Shown here: positions 44,143 through 53,301 of the stretch, piece after piece
Numbering within the stretch: position 1 is the stretch's first letter
Layout of the letters: every line of letters starts with the position of its first letter
The notes under the pieces: model-generated
Told to the model about the DNA's origin: nothing
Seen by the model: only the letters and a program-made list of their open reading frames with translations
The model's database searches: none
Made by a program: the position numbers and the translations under genes
Assembly: GCF_003385955.1 (NCBI RefSeq)
Contig: NZ_QRDW01000009.1
Coordinates: 1-64,000 of the forward strand
Length of the DNA: 64,000 bases
Direction: 5' to 3'
Source of the DNA: Aestuariispira insulae
Lineage (GTDB): Bacteria > Pseudomonadota > Alphaproteobacteria > UBA8366 > Aestuariispiraceae

Positions 44143-45258
44143 ATGTTTATCGGTGTACCCAAGGAAATCAAGAACAACGAATTTCGTGTCGGCATGACCC
44201 CGACCAGCGTGCGCGAAGTGGTTGCACGCGGCCATAAGGTGGTTGTCGAAACCAATGCCGGCATCGGCATCGGCTGCACGGATGAGGATTATATCAAGGT
44301 CGGCGCCACCATCGCCCAGACCGCCGAAGAAATCTTCGCCAGCGCCGAAATGATCGTGAAAGTAAAAGAGCCGCAGCCGGTTGAATGCAAAATGCTGCGC
44401 GAAGGCCAGCTGCTGTTCACCTACCTGCATCTGGCGCCCGATCCGACCCAGACCGAACTGCTGCAGGAAAGCGGTTGCACCGCGATTGCTTACGAAACCA
44501 TCACCGATGCCAAGGGCGGTCTGCCGCTGTTGGCGCCGATGTCCGAAGTTGCCGGCCGCATGTCCATCCAGGTGGGCGCAGTTGCCCTGCAGAAAGCCAA
44601 TGGCGGCCTGGGCACTTTGCTTGGCGGCGTTCCGGGCGTTGCCCCTGGCAAGGTTGTTGTCATCGGCGGCGGTGTTGTCGGCTTGAACGCGGCCCGCATG
44701 GCGATCGGCCTGGGCGCGGATGTCACCGTTCTGGACCGGTCCCTGCCGCGTCTCGCCTATATCGATGATGTTTTCGGCCCGCGCTTGAAAACCCAGTATG
44801 CCACCATTGATGCAACCGAAGAGCTGGTCCTGCAGGCCGATCTGGTTGTGGGTGCGGTTCTGGTGCCGGGTGCGGCTGCGCCGAAACTGATCAAGAAAGC
44901 CCAGCTTTCCCAGATGAAACCGGGCGCGGTTCTGGTTGACGTCGCCATCGACCAGGGCGGCTGTTTCGAGACCTCCAAGGCAACCACCCATGCAGAACCG
45001 ACCTATGTGGTGGACGATATCGTCCATTACTGTGTGGCCAACATGCCGGGTGCGGTGGCACGGACCTCCACCTTCGCGCTCAATAACGCAACCCTGCCCT
45101 TCACCCTGGCGCTGGCCGACAAAGGCTGGAAACAGGCATGTGCCGATGATGCGCATCTGCTGAACGGGCTCAACGTCCATGCTGGCCAGATCACCTACGA
45201 GGCGGTCTCCGAGGCCCTGGGCAAAGAATTTGCCGATCCGAAAAGCTTCATCGGCTAA
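44143..45258 (+). CDS. ald: Alanine dehydrogenase
   Basis: 371 residues, the standard length. NAD-dependent interconversion of L-alanine with pyruvate and ammonia. [20 protein letters not shown] is diagnostic, with substrate/catalytic K and H in [10 protein letters not shown] and [11 protein letters not shown], and the Rossmann motif [17 protein letters not shown] 44143, ribosome site GGGAGAG. Followed by a strong terminator. Confidence 0.98.
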   Translation: MFIGVPKEIKNNEFRVGMTPTSVREVVARGHKVVVETNAGIGIGCTDEDYIKVGATIAQTAEEIFASAEMIVKVKEPQPVECKMLREGQLLFTYLHLAPDPTQTELLQESGCTAIAYETITDAKGGLPLLAPMSEVAGRMSIQVGAVALQKANGGLGTLLGGVPGVAPGKVVVIGGGVVGLNAARMAIGLGADVTVLDRSLPRLAYIDDVFGPRLKTQYATIDATEELVLQADLVVGAVLVPGAAAPKLIKKAQLSQMKPGAVLVDVAIDQGGCFETSKATTHAEPTYVVDDIVHYCVANMPGAVARTSTFALNNATLPFTLALADKGWKQACADDAHLLNGLNVHAGQITYEAVSEALGKEFADPKSFIG

Positions 45259-45319
45259 GAAGCTCTCGAGCTTCACCCAATTCTCTGATGGAACGATTCC
45301 CTCGTTCCTTCCCCTTGCT

Positions 45320-45353
45320 GGGGCGGTGTTCTTTCACCGCCCCGCTTTTTTTT
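45320..45353 (+). terminator. Terminator of ald
   Basis: Perfect 9-bp stem GGGGCGGTG/CACCGCCCC (45320-45328 / 45335-45343), TTCTTT loop, tail GCTTTTTTTTT. Confidence 0.95.
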
Positions 45354-45426
45354 GTGATGCTTTATTTGCGCTCCATTAACTGAGCTGTGATAGCCTCTAC
45401 CCGTTTGGAAGACAGGAGAATACCGC

Positions 45427-46167
45427 ATGCAGCCCGCCCCGCCGCCGCCCCATAAAGCCGTCTGTGCCGCCAGCAACCAGCTATTGGCCCGCTCGACCCA
45501 GGAAGAGCTGGAGAAAATGCTGGCTGCGGGAGAGCGGATCCTGGAAAGCTACCGCGTGCTGAAAAAGGGCAATGACAATGTGGTTTCCGAGGTGCTGAAA
45601 GGCCAGGGCACCTTTTATGAGATGGATCATTACCCCAAGGGGGACGCCTATGATCCAGAAAGTCATAGCCAGTATTATTACCATTCCCACCGCCCGGACG
45701 AGCATGGTCATTTTCACCTATTCCTGCGCGAGGCGGGGATGAGCACCGAATTCCAGCCATCCGAACAATCCCAAGCGGATTACATGGATAAACGCGATGA
45801 CAACATCAGCCATCTGATCGCCATCTCCATGGATAAATACGGCTTTCCTGTTGGCCTGTTCACCACCAACCGATGGGTCACGGCGGAAAACTGGTATCGG
45901 GCCGGGGATGTGATTGCCATGCTGGATCATTTCGAGATGGATCTGGCCCGGCCCAGCTGGCCGGTCAATATCTGGATCACCGACATGGTCCGCCTGTTCC
46001 GGCCTCAGATCGAAAACCTGATCCGGATGCGCGATCAGACCATTGCCATCTGGACCCGCGACCATCCCGACCGGGATGTGTTCGAGGACCGGGCGTTGGA
46101 GGTTACCTCCGAGCAGCCGATCTCGGTTGAGGAGCAGATCCGGCTGGTCCGCGCCGCCTTGGCATGA
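45427..46167 (+). CDS. Uncharacterised protein (DUF6969-like)
   Basis: 246 residues. Conserved-looking block YYYHSHRPDEHGHFHLFLRE has many His residues and could bind a metal. Other segments are FYEMDHYPKGD, HLIAISMDKYGFPVGLFTTN and VNIWITDMVRLFRPQIE. I tentatively connect it with DUF6969. AGGAG lies eight bases before the ATG. Located between the ald terminator and the solute-binding-protein gene. Confidence 0.7.
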   Translation: MQPAPPPPHKAVCAASNQLLARSTQEELEKMLAAGERILESYRVLKKGNDNVVSEVLKGQGTFYEMDHYPKGDAYDPESHSQYYYHSHRPDEHGHFHLFLREAGMSTEFQPSEQSQADYMDKRDDNISHLIAISMDKYGFPVGLFTTNRWVTAENWYRAGDVIAMLDHFEMDLARPSWPVNIWITDMVRLFRPQIENLIRMRDQTIAIWTRDHPDRDVFEDRALEVTSEQPISVEEQIRLVRAALA

Positions 46168-46266
46168 CGGCTGTCACAATCGATTGTGACCTCACGGTTT
46201 AATCCGCTGTTAAGAGATGCGTTTTATAGTGTTCTTCGGGAAACTGGGAGAAACGGTGAGTTGGTG

Positions 46267-47046
46267 TTGAACAAATATTCTCTATGCTTACTGCCAACGC
46301 TTTTGGGCGTGTTCGCGCCCCTTTTGATCACGGGGACAGCGCTTGCTGAATGCCGAGAATTGCGGGTGAATGGCACCAATGACTGGTTTCCGGTCATGAT
46401 ACGGGAGGAAAACACCAACAACCTGTCCGGCATCCTGCCCGACCTGGCCGTCGAGATCGGCAGCCAACTTGATATTCAGATCATACCCCAACCACAAGTC
46501 AGCTGGAAAAGCCTGTTCCTGCAGATGGAACAAGGCGAGCTGGACGTCATCATGGGGGTCTATTGGACCCAGGACCGGGCCAACCGCTTCCTCTATTCCA
46601 AACCCGTGCTGCAAGATGAGGTTGCAATTTTTGTCCGCAAAGGGCGCGAGTTTCCCCTACAGCGCCTGGAGGACTTGGTGGGCCGAGTCGGCCTGCGGCC
46701 ACAGGGCGGCTCTTATGGCGAGAGTTTCGATTCATTCGCCAAGGAAAACCTGCTCTTCAAACATGTGCCTTCCCGGGACCGGAACAAGATCATGCGCATG
46801 CTCGCCTCCGATGTCGCCGATTATGCGGTTCTTGGCCGGTTTGACGGATTGGAAGATATCCAAAGCAGCGGTTATCAGGGCGAAATTGTCGACCTGCCCT
46901 GGGCAGTCACCTCAAACGGCGTGCATTTCCTGTTCAGTGGCCATACGGAATGCGCGGGCCTGGTGGAGGACTTCAACAAAGAGATCGGCCGTATGATGAA
47001 GGATGGCACAATCGCCAAGCTGGAACAGAAATATATCATCCGCTGA
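46267..47046 (+). CDS. Solute-binding protein (SBP_bac_3-like)
   Basis: About 259 residues. Signal peptide NKYSLCLLPTLLGVFAPLLI (cleaved after ALA), then LRVNGTNDWFPVMIREENTN, LDVIMGVYWTQDRANRFLYS and FNKEIGRMMKDGTIAKLEQK, typical of family 3 binding proteins. The start is uncertain: TTG/GTG/TTG codons lie at 46261-46269, the last with GGTGAG six bases upstream; no good ATG exists. No transport partners adjacent. Confidence 0.8.
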   Translation: MNKYSLCLLPTLLGVFAPLLITGTALAECRELRVNGTNDWFPVMIREENTNNLSGILPDLAVEIGSQLDIQIIPQPQVSWKSLFLQMEQGELDVIMGVYWTQDRANRFLYSKPVLQDEVAIFVRKGREFPLQRLEDLVGRVGLRPQGGSYGESFDSFAKENLLFKHVPSRDRNKIMRMLASDVADYAVLGRFDGLEDIQSSGYQGEIVDLPWAVTSNGVHFLFSGHTECAGLVEDFNKEIGRMMKDGTIAKLEQKYIIR

Positions 47047-47142
47047 TGATCTTTGGCCTTAAACGGGCAAAAGAGCAATTTCATTCAATATTTCACGGTG
47101 CAATCGCCCTACAGTCGCCCCTGTTTTACCAGGAGAGCGCCG

Positions 47143-47757
47143 TTGCTATCAGTCATCCTACCCATGTCCGCTTTTTTGCTGGTCGCCGCCATCACACCGG
47201 GACCGGTCAATATCATCGCCACCAGCACCGGGGCCGCACATGGTTTTCGGCGCGCCCTGCCACATGTTTTCGGGGCTTCCGCTTCCTATTGCCTAATCTG
47301 CCTGTTGGCCGGAACGGGATTAAGCGGTTTTCTATCCGGCAATCCAAAGATCGCCCAGGCCATGCAACTGGCCGGTGGGGCCTTTCTGCTTTATCTGGCC
47401 TGGCGCATTGCCAGTGCGCCGGTAGAGGCTTTGCCGTCGGACGACAAGCCGACACCGCCAGAGCTAACACAGGGTTTCCTCAACGGGTTTCTGGCCCAGG
47501 GTCTAAATCCCAAGGCTTGGCTGGCTGCCCTTTCCGGGGCTGGTCTGTTTCTGGCGGGCAGCCCGCAGCCCTTTCTTTCTCTTATGCTATATTGCGGGCT
47601 GGCATTTACCATCTGTGTCGGGTCAATCGGCACCTGGGCTGGTCTGGGCAGTCTATTACAGGCTTTCCTTGCCCGGCCCAAACGGGCTAAATTCTTCAAC
47701 CTTATTATGGCGGGCCTTCTTGCAGCCTGTGTGATTATGATGTTTTTTCAGGGATGA
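47143..47757 (+). CDS. LysE/RhtB-family amino-acid exporter
   Basis: 204 residues with about six membrane helices. The family signature AITPGPVNIIATSTGAAHG is followed by HVFGASASYC and GFLAQGLNPKAWLAALSGAG. The start is TTG 47143, set by AGGAG at 47131-47135; it yields the standard family length, whereas the ATG further in would remove helix 1. Exports an amino acid or related compound. Followed within 30 bases by an AraC regulator. Confidence 0.88.
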   Translation: MLSVILPMSAFLLVAAITPGPVNIIATSTGAAHGFRRALPHVFGASASYCLICLLAGTGLSGFLSGNPKIAQAMQLAGGAFLLYLAWRIASAPVEALPSDDKPTPPELTQGFLNGFLAQGLNPKAWLAALSGAGLFLAGSPQPFLSLMLYCGLAFTICVGSIGTWAGLGSLLQAFLARPKRAKFFNLIMAGLLAACVIMMFFQG

Positions 47758-47787
47758 GGCCCAATCATTTTGGCAGTAACCGGCACT

Positions 47788-48591
47788 ATGAATTTCTGGA
47801 AATGCCCGGCGCTTCCCTTTGTGGAATTGCGGGAAGCCAAGGAATCCCATGCCTGTTTCCAACCCCACAGCCATGACGAATTTTCCTTCGGCATGCTGAA
47901 AGGCCGCGCCCTCTATCAGAATATGGGCGAAAGCCAAACAATCGGCGACGGCACATTGGTGACGATCAATCCGGGTGACGCCCATTCCTGCAACCCGATC
48001 GGCGACCATTGGTCCTATCGGATGCTGTTCATCGATGCCCAATGGATTGGGGAATGGCAGGACAGCCGGTTTGACATGCACGGCCTGGATTACCTCCCCT
48101 TCCGGGAAAGCGCCAGCCAATTGCCCGGCATCAGTCGGGATTTCCAGCATCTTTTTGACGGACTGGCCTATGAGACAGACGCTTTTGCCGCAGAATGTCT
48201 GCTGTTGGAAAAACTGGACACGGTTTTCGGTTCCTTGATGAAAGACCAGCCGGAGGAGCCCCGGTGGCGTTCTGCTGCTGCCAAACTGTCCCTTGCCGCC
48301 GAACTGTTGCAGGATCGGCTGGAAGAGAATGTGTCATTGGACGATCTGGCCATCGCCACGGGCCTCAGCCGCTATCACCTGGTGCGGGCGTTCAAGAAAC
48401 ATTACGGGCTCACCCCGCATGGCTATCAGCTGGACCTTAGGATCAAACAGGCAAAAAAGATGCTGGTCCGGGGAGCGCGACTGGCCGAAACCGCACATGG
48501 GCTGGGCTTTGCCGACCAGGCGCATTTCCAGCGTTCTTTCAAGCAGAGACTGGCGGTAACCCCCCGACAGTATCAGGGGTTCTTCAGGTAA
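47788..48591 (+). CDS. AraC-family transcriptional regulator
   Basis: 267 residues. N-terminal cupin-like sensor domain (ACFQPHSHDEFSFGMLKG, LVTINPGDAHSCNP) and C-terminal double HTH (LDDLAIATGLSRYHLVRAFK ... AHGLGFADQAHFQRSFKQ). This 'AraC with LysE neighbour' pairing is frequent, and the exporter is its probable target. ATG 47788 or TTG 47770 could be the start. Confidence 0.9.
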   Translation: MNFWKCPALPFVELREAKESHACFQPHSHDEFSFGMLKGRALYQNMGESQTIGDGTLVTINPGDAHSCNPIGDHWSYRMLFIDAQWIGEWQDSRFDMHGLDYLPFRESASQLPGISRDFQHLFDGLAYETDAFAAECLLLEKLDTVFGSLMKDQPEEPRWRSAAAKLSLAAELLQDRLEENVSLDDLAIATGLSRYHLVRAFKKHYGLTPHGYQLDLRIKQAKKMLVRGARLAETAHGLGFADQAHFQRSFKQRLAVTPRQYQGFFR

Positions 48592-48651
48592 AACCGCAAA
48601 TAACCCCGCCACCCCGGGCGTGATCCGGGCATCCACCCGGAGAGGCCTTGA

Positions 48652-50304
48652 TCACTCCGCCGCCGTAACCTCTTTCACTTCGGTCTTTTGCAATAGCTGT
48701 CCCTGCTTCTTGCTGGCCAGCAGGCTGCGGGCTTTTTCATAAATCGGATCATTCCAGAACATCAGGCAACCATTGCAGCCTTTGCCACAGCAACCTTCGG
48801 TGCCGACACGCGGCGTGCGGAATGTGCGGTCCGCATTATTGTCCGCCAATGCCCCCTGCAGTGCCTTGGTCTTTTTGTCGTAAGAAAGATCAGACCCTTT
48901 CCCCAGTTCGATCCGCTGGGCTTCCTTGTCCAGCTTCATGCGGTTGCGCTGCACTTCGGTCAGCGGCTTTTCTTTGCGCAGGATGGTATAGGGCGGAATT
49001 TCATTCCTGAGGCTTGCCAGCTCTTCCTGGTCAAACAAAGACCAGGCGATACGGATCTTCGGCTTTTTGCCCGGCTGAACCACGGTGACCGGTTCATCCA
49101 CACCAACCTCGTCAAAATCATAGAGCCGGATCAGGATCGGTTCACGCCTGTGGGGAGAGACAATTTCCAGAACGTCGCCCGCTTCCAGTTTTGCTTTCAC
49201 ATCAACGGTGAAACCCGCGTCATCCGCCTCTTCAACAATGCCAGCGAACTCATATTCCGCCACATTGCCGCCTTCGTCGAAATTGTGGGCATGATTGGTC
49301 AGGCGCCCTTCGTGGAACGCAAAGGTATAGCCCCGGTTCGGCACTTTGGCCAATTCATCCATATAATCCTGAGGATCCCAGTTTTCCGGGTCTTTGTACC
49401 AATCATCAATCGCCATGCGATAGGCACGGGCTACAATGCCGGCATAAAACGGGCTTTTGCCGCGCCCCTCAACCTTCAGGCTGTCGACACCGATGGAGAG
49501 ATAATCCTCCAGTTTCGGCATGATGCACAAATCCTTGGAATTGAGGATATAGGTGCCGCGGTCATCCTCCTGGATCGGCATCAGCTCGCCACCGCGATGC
49601 TCTTCCTCCAGGAAAAACTCAAACAGGTCCATATTCTCTTCCGTCAGGTTCAGTTCTTTGACGGTGCCATCTTTCAGCTTGATATGGACCTTGTATTTCC
49701 AGCGGCAGCTGTTGGCGCAGGCCCCCTGGTTCGCGCCGCGCTCAACCATGAAGTTTGAGAGCATGCACCGCCCGGAATAGGTCATGCACATGGAGCCATG
49801 CACAAAGGCCTCCAATTTGATATCCGGGCATTTTTCCCGGATTTCAGCCAGCTCGGCAAAAGAGACCTCACGGGCCAGCACCACCAGTTTCGCCCCCAGA
49901 TCCTGCCAAAATTTAACCGACTGCCAGGAACAGACATTGGCCTGTGTGGAAACATGCAGTTCCAATTCCGGGGCATGTTCCTTGACAAACATGAAGACAC
50001 CGGGATCGGCCACGATCAAACCGTCGGGTTTGACCTTGCGCACGGTCTCGACATATTGCGGCAGCTTGTCGATATCCTTGTTATGGGAAAAGAGATTGAG
50101 GGTAAGATAAACCCGCTTGCCATGGGCATGGGCAAATTCAATTCCCTCAACCACATCTTCCAATGTCAGATCGGATTTGGTGCGAAGGGACATGTCCGGT
50201 GTGCCCATATAGACCGCATCGGCGCCATAAAGGATGGCGACCTTGAGTTTCTGCAGAGAGCCTGCAGGCATCAGTAATTCGGAACGTCGGGTTGGCACGG
50301 TCAT
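48652..50304 (-). CDS. U32 peptidase-family protein (tRNA/rRNA hydroxylation type)
   Basis: 550 residues. N-terminal TIM-barrel U32 domain (MPAGSLQKLKVAILYGADAV, FVHGSMCMTYSGRCMLSNFM, GACANSCRWKY) whose Cys residues fit an iron-sulfur-type site, then a beta-barrel extension and a Cys-rich tail GCCGKGCNGCLMFWND (about 508-523). U32 relatives TrhP and RlhA act in tRNA U34 and 23S rRNA hydroxylation; UbiU/V in O2-independent ubiquinone synthesis. Which applies here is undecided. Likely its own transcription unit. Confidence 0.85.
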   Translation of the reverse strand: MTVPTRRSELLMPAGSLQKLKVAILYGADAVYMGTPDMSLRTKSDLTLEDVVEGIEFAHAHGKRVYLTLNLFSHNKDIDKLPQYVETVRKVKPDGLIVADPGVFMFVKEHAPELELHVSTQANVCSWQSVKFWQDLGAKLVVLAREVSFAELAEIREKCPDIKLEAFVHGSMCMTYSGRCMLSNFMVERGANQGACANSCRWKYKVHIKLKDGTVKELNLTEENMDLFEFFLEEEHRGGELMPIQEDDRGTYILNSKDLCIMPKLEDYLSIGVDSLKVEGRGKSPFYAGIVARAYRMAIDDWYKDPENWDPQDYMDELAKVPNRGYTFAFHEGRLTNHAHNFDEGGNVAEYEFAGIVEEADDAGFTVDVKAKLEAGDVLEIVSPHRREPILIRLYDFDEVGVDEPVTVVQPGKKPKIRIAWSLFDQEELASLRNEIPPYTILRKEKPLTEVQRNRMKLDKEAQRIELGKGSDLSYDKKTKALQGALADNNADRTFRTPRVGTEGCCGKGCNGCLMFWNDPIYEKARSLLASKKQGQLLQKTEVKEVTAAE

Positions 50305-50401
50305 GGCCCTGATTATACCTCATCTGGGAAAAGCGCGCCTTACATAAGGCGAAAACCGCAGAAATACAAGTATTCCGCCATTTCCATACCCTCTGGAAAA
50401 C

Positions 50402-51655
50402 CTATAGCCTGGAAAACAGATCGGTCAGCCAGTCTGCCGCGACCGCGTAGCGCACATCCTTGTCCGGACAATGGCCCTGCTCATACAAAATAACCGTATG
50501 GCTGTTGCGGGCGGCCTGGACCAATGGTTTCAGATCACTCAACGGCGCAACCGGGTCCGCATGGGTGGTCACAACCAGCAGGGGCGTCTCCGCCGACTGA
50601 CCATATATCCCCTGTTGTGCCAGGGAAAAAGATCTGAACCGCTCACTGAATTGCTCCCAGGCCACTTCTTTGGAAAATCCCAACCGATCCTTAACCGCAT
50701 CCAGGGTCATTTCCGGTAGTTTCGCGTAATCGTCCTCTTCCATCAGGAAAGCGCTGTCCAGGGGTCCGCAAATTGAAACGCTGCCAGCCAGTGACAATTC
50801 TTTGCGGAATAGAATTCTTGCCGCCGGATGGCCGCCAAAACTCGCCCCCATAACGGCGATACGATCGCCATCCACGGACGGGTGACGGCGCATCGCCCTG
50901 ACCGCCGCCACATGGAGAATGTCGCTGCTGGCCGTCAACGGGAAGGCACCGCTTTCACCAATGCCTGGCATATCAATGGATAGCATGGCAATGCCGCGCG
51001 GTGCCAGATGGCGGCTGAAAACACCCAAGGCCTGTTCCTTGACAACATCCGATCCCATGGATTGCACGACCAGCGGATGCGGCCCCGGCCCCTTCGGCAG
51101 ATGCAGATAGGCATTGAAAGCATGCTGTCCATGGCGGATCCGAACCGTTTGCAGCGGCACCTCAAGCAAGCGCCCTCCGGCCTGATAAGACAGCCTGGCC
51201 TTGTTGAGCGCCCTCATCGCCAACGCATCATTTTTCAAATGCGGATAGGAAGCGGTCGTGTAATAGCTTGACGCTTCGAAAAAGAGCTTCCGCGCACGTG
51301 CCGTTTCGCCCGTCTGTTCTGCCTTCCTTGCAAAATCCAGGACCTGATCACCGGCCGTTTCCCATTCAAAGACCCAATGACCGGGACCATAATCCTTCAC
51401 ACTGTCCAACAGGTTCGGATCGCGCCGGGCATTTTTGGAACTGGCAATCCTGGCCAGCACCCGTTCTATCACTTCCGGGTCCGCGCCCTGCCAGGCCCAG
51501 CTGTCCCGTGAAATATTGTGATACCAGTTTTCGTTTTCTTCTTCTTCCGTTTCAAAATGGTGCCTGTCGCCCTCAATGACCATACAGGCGGTAATCACCA
51601 ACATGCATAGAAACGCCGCCCCGGTTCGGAGCGCTGTTGTCTTTGAATTCAGCAT
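50402..51655 (-). CDS. FrsA-like alpha/beta hydrolase lipoprotein
   Basis: 417 residues. Lipobox ITAC places Cys24 at the mature end, so it is membrane-anchored outside the cytoplasm. FrsA/YafA-like hydrolase: IAVMGASFGGHPAARIL (nucleophile Ser), DMPGIGESGAF, acidic partner in TTHADPVAPL and His in YEQGHCPDKD. Known FrsA is cytoplasmic, so the lipoprotein form is unusual. Probably in one operon with mipA (12-base gap), giving an envelope esterase plus outer-membrane protein. Confidence 0.85.
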   Translation of the reverse strand: MLNSKTTALRTGAAFLCMLVITACMVIEGDRHHFETEEEENENWYHNISRDSWAWQGADPEVIERVLARIASSKNARRDPNLLDSVKDYGPGHWVFEWETAGDQVLDFARKAEQTGETARARKLFFEASSYYTTASYPHLKNDALAMRALNKARLSYQAGGRLLEVPLQTVRIRHGQHAFNAYLHLPKGPGPHPLVVQSMGSDVVKEQALGVFSRHLAPRGIAMLSIDMPGIGESGAFPLTASSDILHVAAVRAMRRHPSVDGDRIAVMGASFGGHPAARILFRKELSLAGSVSICGPLDSAFLMEEDDYAKLPEMTLDAVKDRLGFSKEVAWEQFSERFRSFSLAQQGIYGQSAETPLLVVTTHADPVAPLSDLKPLVQAARNSHTVILYEQGHCPDKDVRYAVAADWLTDLFSRL

Positions 51656-51667
51656 CTTGTTCTCCCG

Positions 51668-52483
51668 TCACCACTTGTAAACCAGGCCGAAAATCGCACT
51701 CATCTGATTGGCGGATCCCTGATCTTTGACCAGCGGGCTGTCGGCAGCCTCACTCATCAACCGGCTATAATCCACCCGGGCCAGAGCCAGAACGTTATCA
51801 GTCACCGGATACCCCACACCCAGCGTGAGCCCGACATCACGCAAACCCGCCGCCGGATCATATTGGGCCAGCCCCAGGGTGGAGCTCGCCGCCTGGCTGG
51901 CGGTGATGCCGAAGGAATTGTCCATGTAGTCTTCGTTGACCCAGGTCAGATGTGGTGCGATGGTCAATCGGGCCTGGCCGTTGAATACCGGCATGGCATA
52001 TTCCGCTTCCAGGGTCGCAGCCGTGCCTTTGCGATCTCCACCCAGGTCATGCGCAAGTTCCAGGCCAATCTCCATCGGCCCCATTTCATAGCTGACAGCC
52101 CCCACGGCGACCGCCCCGACATCCATGTTACCAAGACCGCCCAAGGCATCATTGTCGCTTGCCTCGCGCCCACCTTCATAGCGGATGCCGAGATCCACCC
52201 GGAAATCCTCCGTGCCATAGGCCTTTGCATACAGCCCCGGACCGCCATAGGTCGTCAGTGTGATCCGGTCATTCCAGGAGATTTCCAACAAAGGCACCGG
52301 GGCGATTTCGTAATCATCGGATCCTTCATAGTCCGGTGCATACATAGCCGCCAATCCGGTTTCAAAGGACCATTCCTCTGTGCCTTGATCCTCCGCAATG
52401 GCCGAATGAGGAACGAAAGCTGCCGCTGCAGCAGTGGCCATCCCGGCAATGATCAACGGTGAGAACAGATTGGTTTTCTTCAT
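51668..52483 (-). CDS. MipA/OmpV-family outer-membrane protein
   Basis: 271 residues. Signal peptide ends near HSAIA-ED. MYAPDYEGSDDYEIAPVPLL is the family signature, followed by amphipathic beta strands and a terminal aromatic (FGLVYKW), as expected for an outer-membrane barrel. MipA/OmpV proteins scaffold murein enzymes or affect polymyxin and osmotic responses. ATG 52483 chosen; a TTG at 52492 is in frame. Divergent from a two-component system across a striking inverted repeat. Confidence 0.9.
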   Translation of the reverse strand: MKKTNLFSPLIIAGMATAAAAAFVPHSAIAEDQGTEEWSFETGLAAMYAPDYEGSDDYEIAPVPLLEISWNDRITLTTYGGPGLYAKAYGTEDFRVDLGIRYEGGREASDNDALGGLGNMDVGAVAVGAVSYEMGPMEIGLELAHDLGGDRKGTAATLEAEYAMPVFNGQARLTIAPHLTWVNEDYMDNSFGITASQAASSTLGLAQYDPAAGLRDVGLTLGVGYPVTDNVLALARVDYSRLMSEAADSPLVKDQGSANQMSAIFGLVYKW

Positions 52484-52545
52484 TGTCTTCAAACCTTATT
52501 GTGTTTTGAAATTCACGTTTGTCGGAGACGGTTTTAAGCGGCCTG

Positions 52546-52596
52546 CCTGAATAAAACCTGAACCGGTTGAAGGGCTCGATTCAGGTTTTATTCAGG
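52546..52596. promoter_or_regulatory. 17-bp inverted repeat of tandem TTCAGG half-sites
   Basis: Perfect 17-bp arms CCTGAATAAAACCTGAA (52546-52562) and TTCAGGTTTTATTCAGG (52580-52596). Each arm is itself a direct repeat of TTCAGG separated by five bases, i.e. an 11-bp period as in OmpR/PhoB/QseB operators. It lies between the divergent mipA and response-regulator genes (46 bases from the latter) and probably binds that regulator on both sides. Confidence 0.75.
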
Positions 52597-52641
52597 TTCG
52601 TTCCCTCTGAATGATGCCAGGAAATAAGTGAAGCGGATGTT

Positions 52642-53301
52642 ATGCGAATATTACTAGTTGAAGATGACCCCCTGATTGGCGACGCCATCCGGGGCAGTTT
52701 TTCCCGAGCCGGAGATACCGTTGACTGGATCACCGACGGGGCCGATGCTTCGGAACTGCCGGAAATCGATGGTTTTGACATGATGATCCTGGATCTGGGA
52801 CTGCCCGGAAAAGACGGTATGGATATTCTTCAAGAAATCCGGGGCCGTGGCCATTTTCTGCCCATCCTGATCCTGACCGCCCGCTATGAGATGGATAACC
52901 GCGTGCGCGGCCTGGATCTCGGGGCCGACGATTATCTGGTCAAACCTTTTGCCATGGAAGAATTGATGGCGCGCTGCAGGGCCCTGGCCCGGCGCCGCGA
53001 AACCAAACAAAGTCACCGGTTGACCTATCGCGACCTGGTCATCGATCCGGCGGCGCTCACCGTATCCAAGAGCGACCGTGACATCCCGCTGACGCCCAAG
53101 GTTTTCGGTCTGCTGCGGCTTTTGCTGGAAAACCAGGGGCGGGTTCTCACCCGGCGCACTTTGGAAGATCATCTTTACGGCTGGGACGGCGAAGCGGAGA
53201 GCAACACGCTTGAGGTTTTTATCTCCCAGATCCGACGCAAGCTTGGTGCTGATCTGATCCAAACCATCCGGGGTGTCGGCTATGTTCTTCCCAAGGAATG
53301 A
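52642..53301 (+). CDS. OmpR-family response regulator (QseB/TctD-like)
   Basis: 219 residues. Receiver (LLVEDDPLIGDAIRGSFSRA; phospho-Asp in MMILDLGLPGKDG; KPF at 106-108) and C-terminal winged helix (LTPKVFGLLRLLLENQGRVL ... IRRKLGADLIQTIRGVGYVL). ATG 52642. Overlaps the kinase gene by ~20 bases. Predicted to act at the TTCAGG repeats upstream, regulating itself and mipA-frsA. Confidence 0.95.
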   Translation: MRILLVEDDPLIGDAIRGSFSRAGDTVDWITDGADASELPEIDGFDMMILDLGLPGKDGMDILQEIRGRGHFLPILILTARYEMDNRVRGLDLGADDYLVKPFAMEELMARCRALARRRETKQSHRLTYRDLVIDPAALTVSKSDRDIPLTPKVFGLLRLLLENQGRVLTRRTLEDHLYGWDGEAESNTLEVFISQIRRKLGADLIQTIRGVGYVLPKE

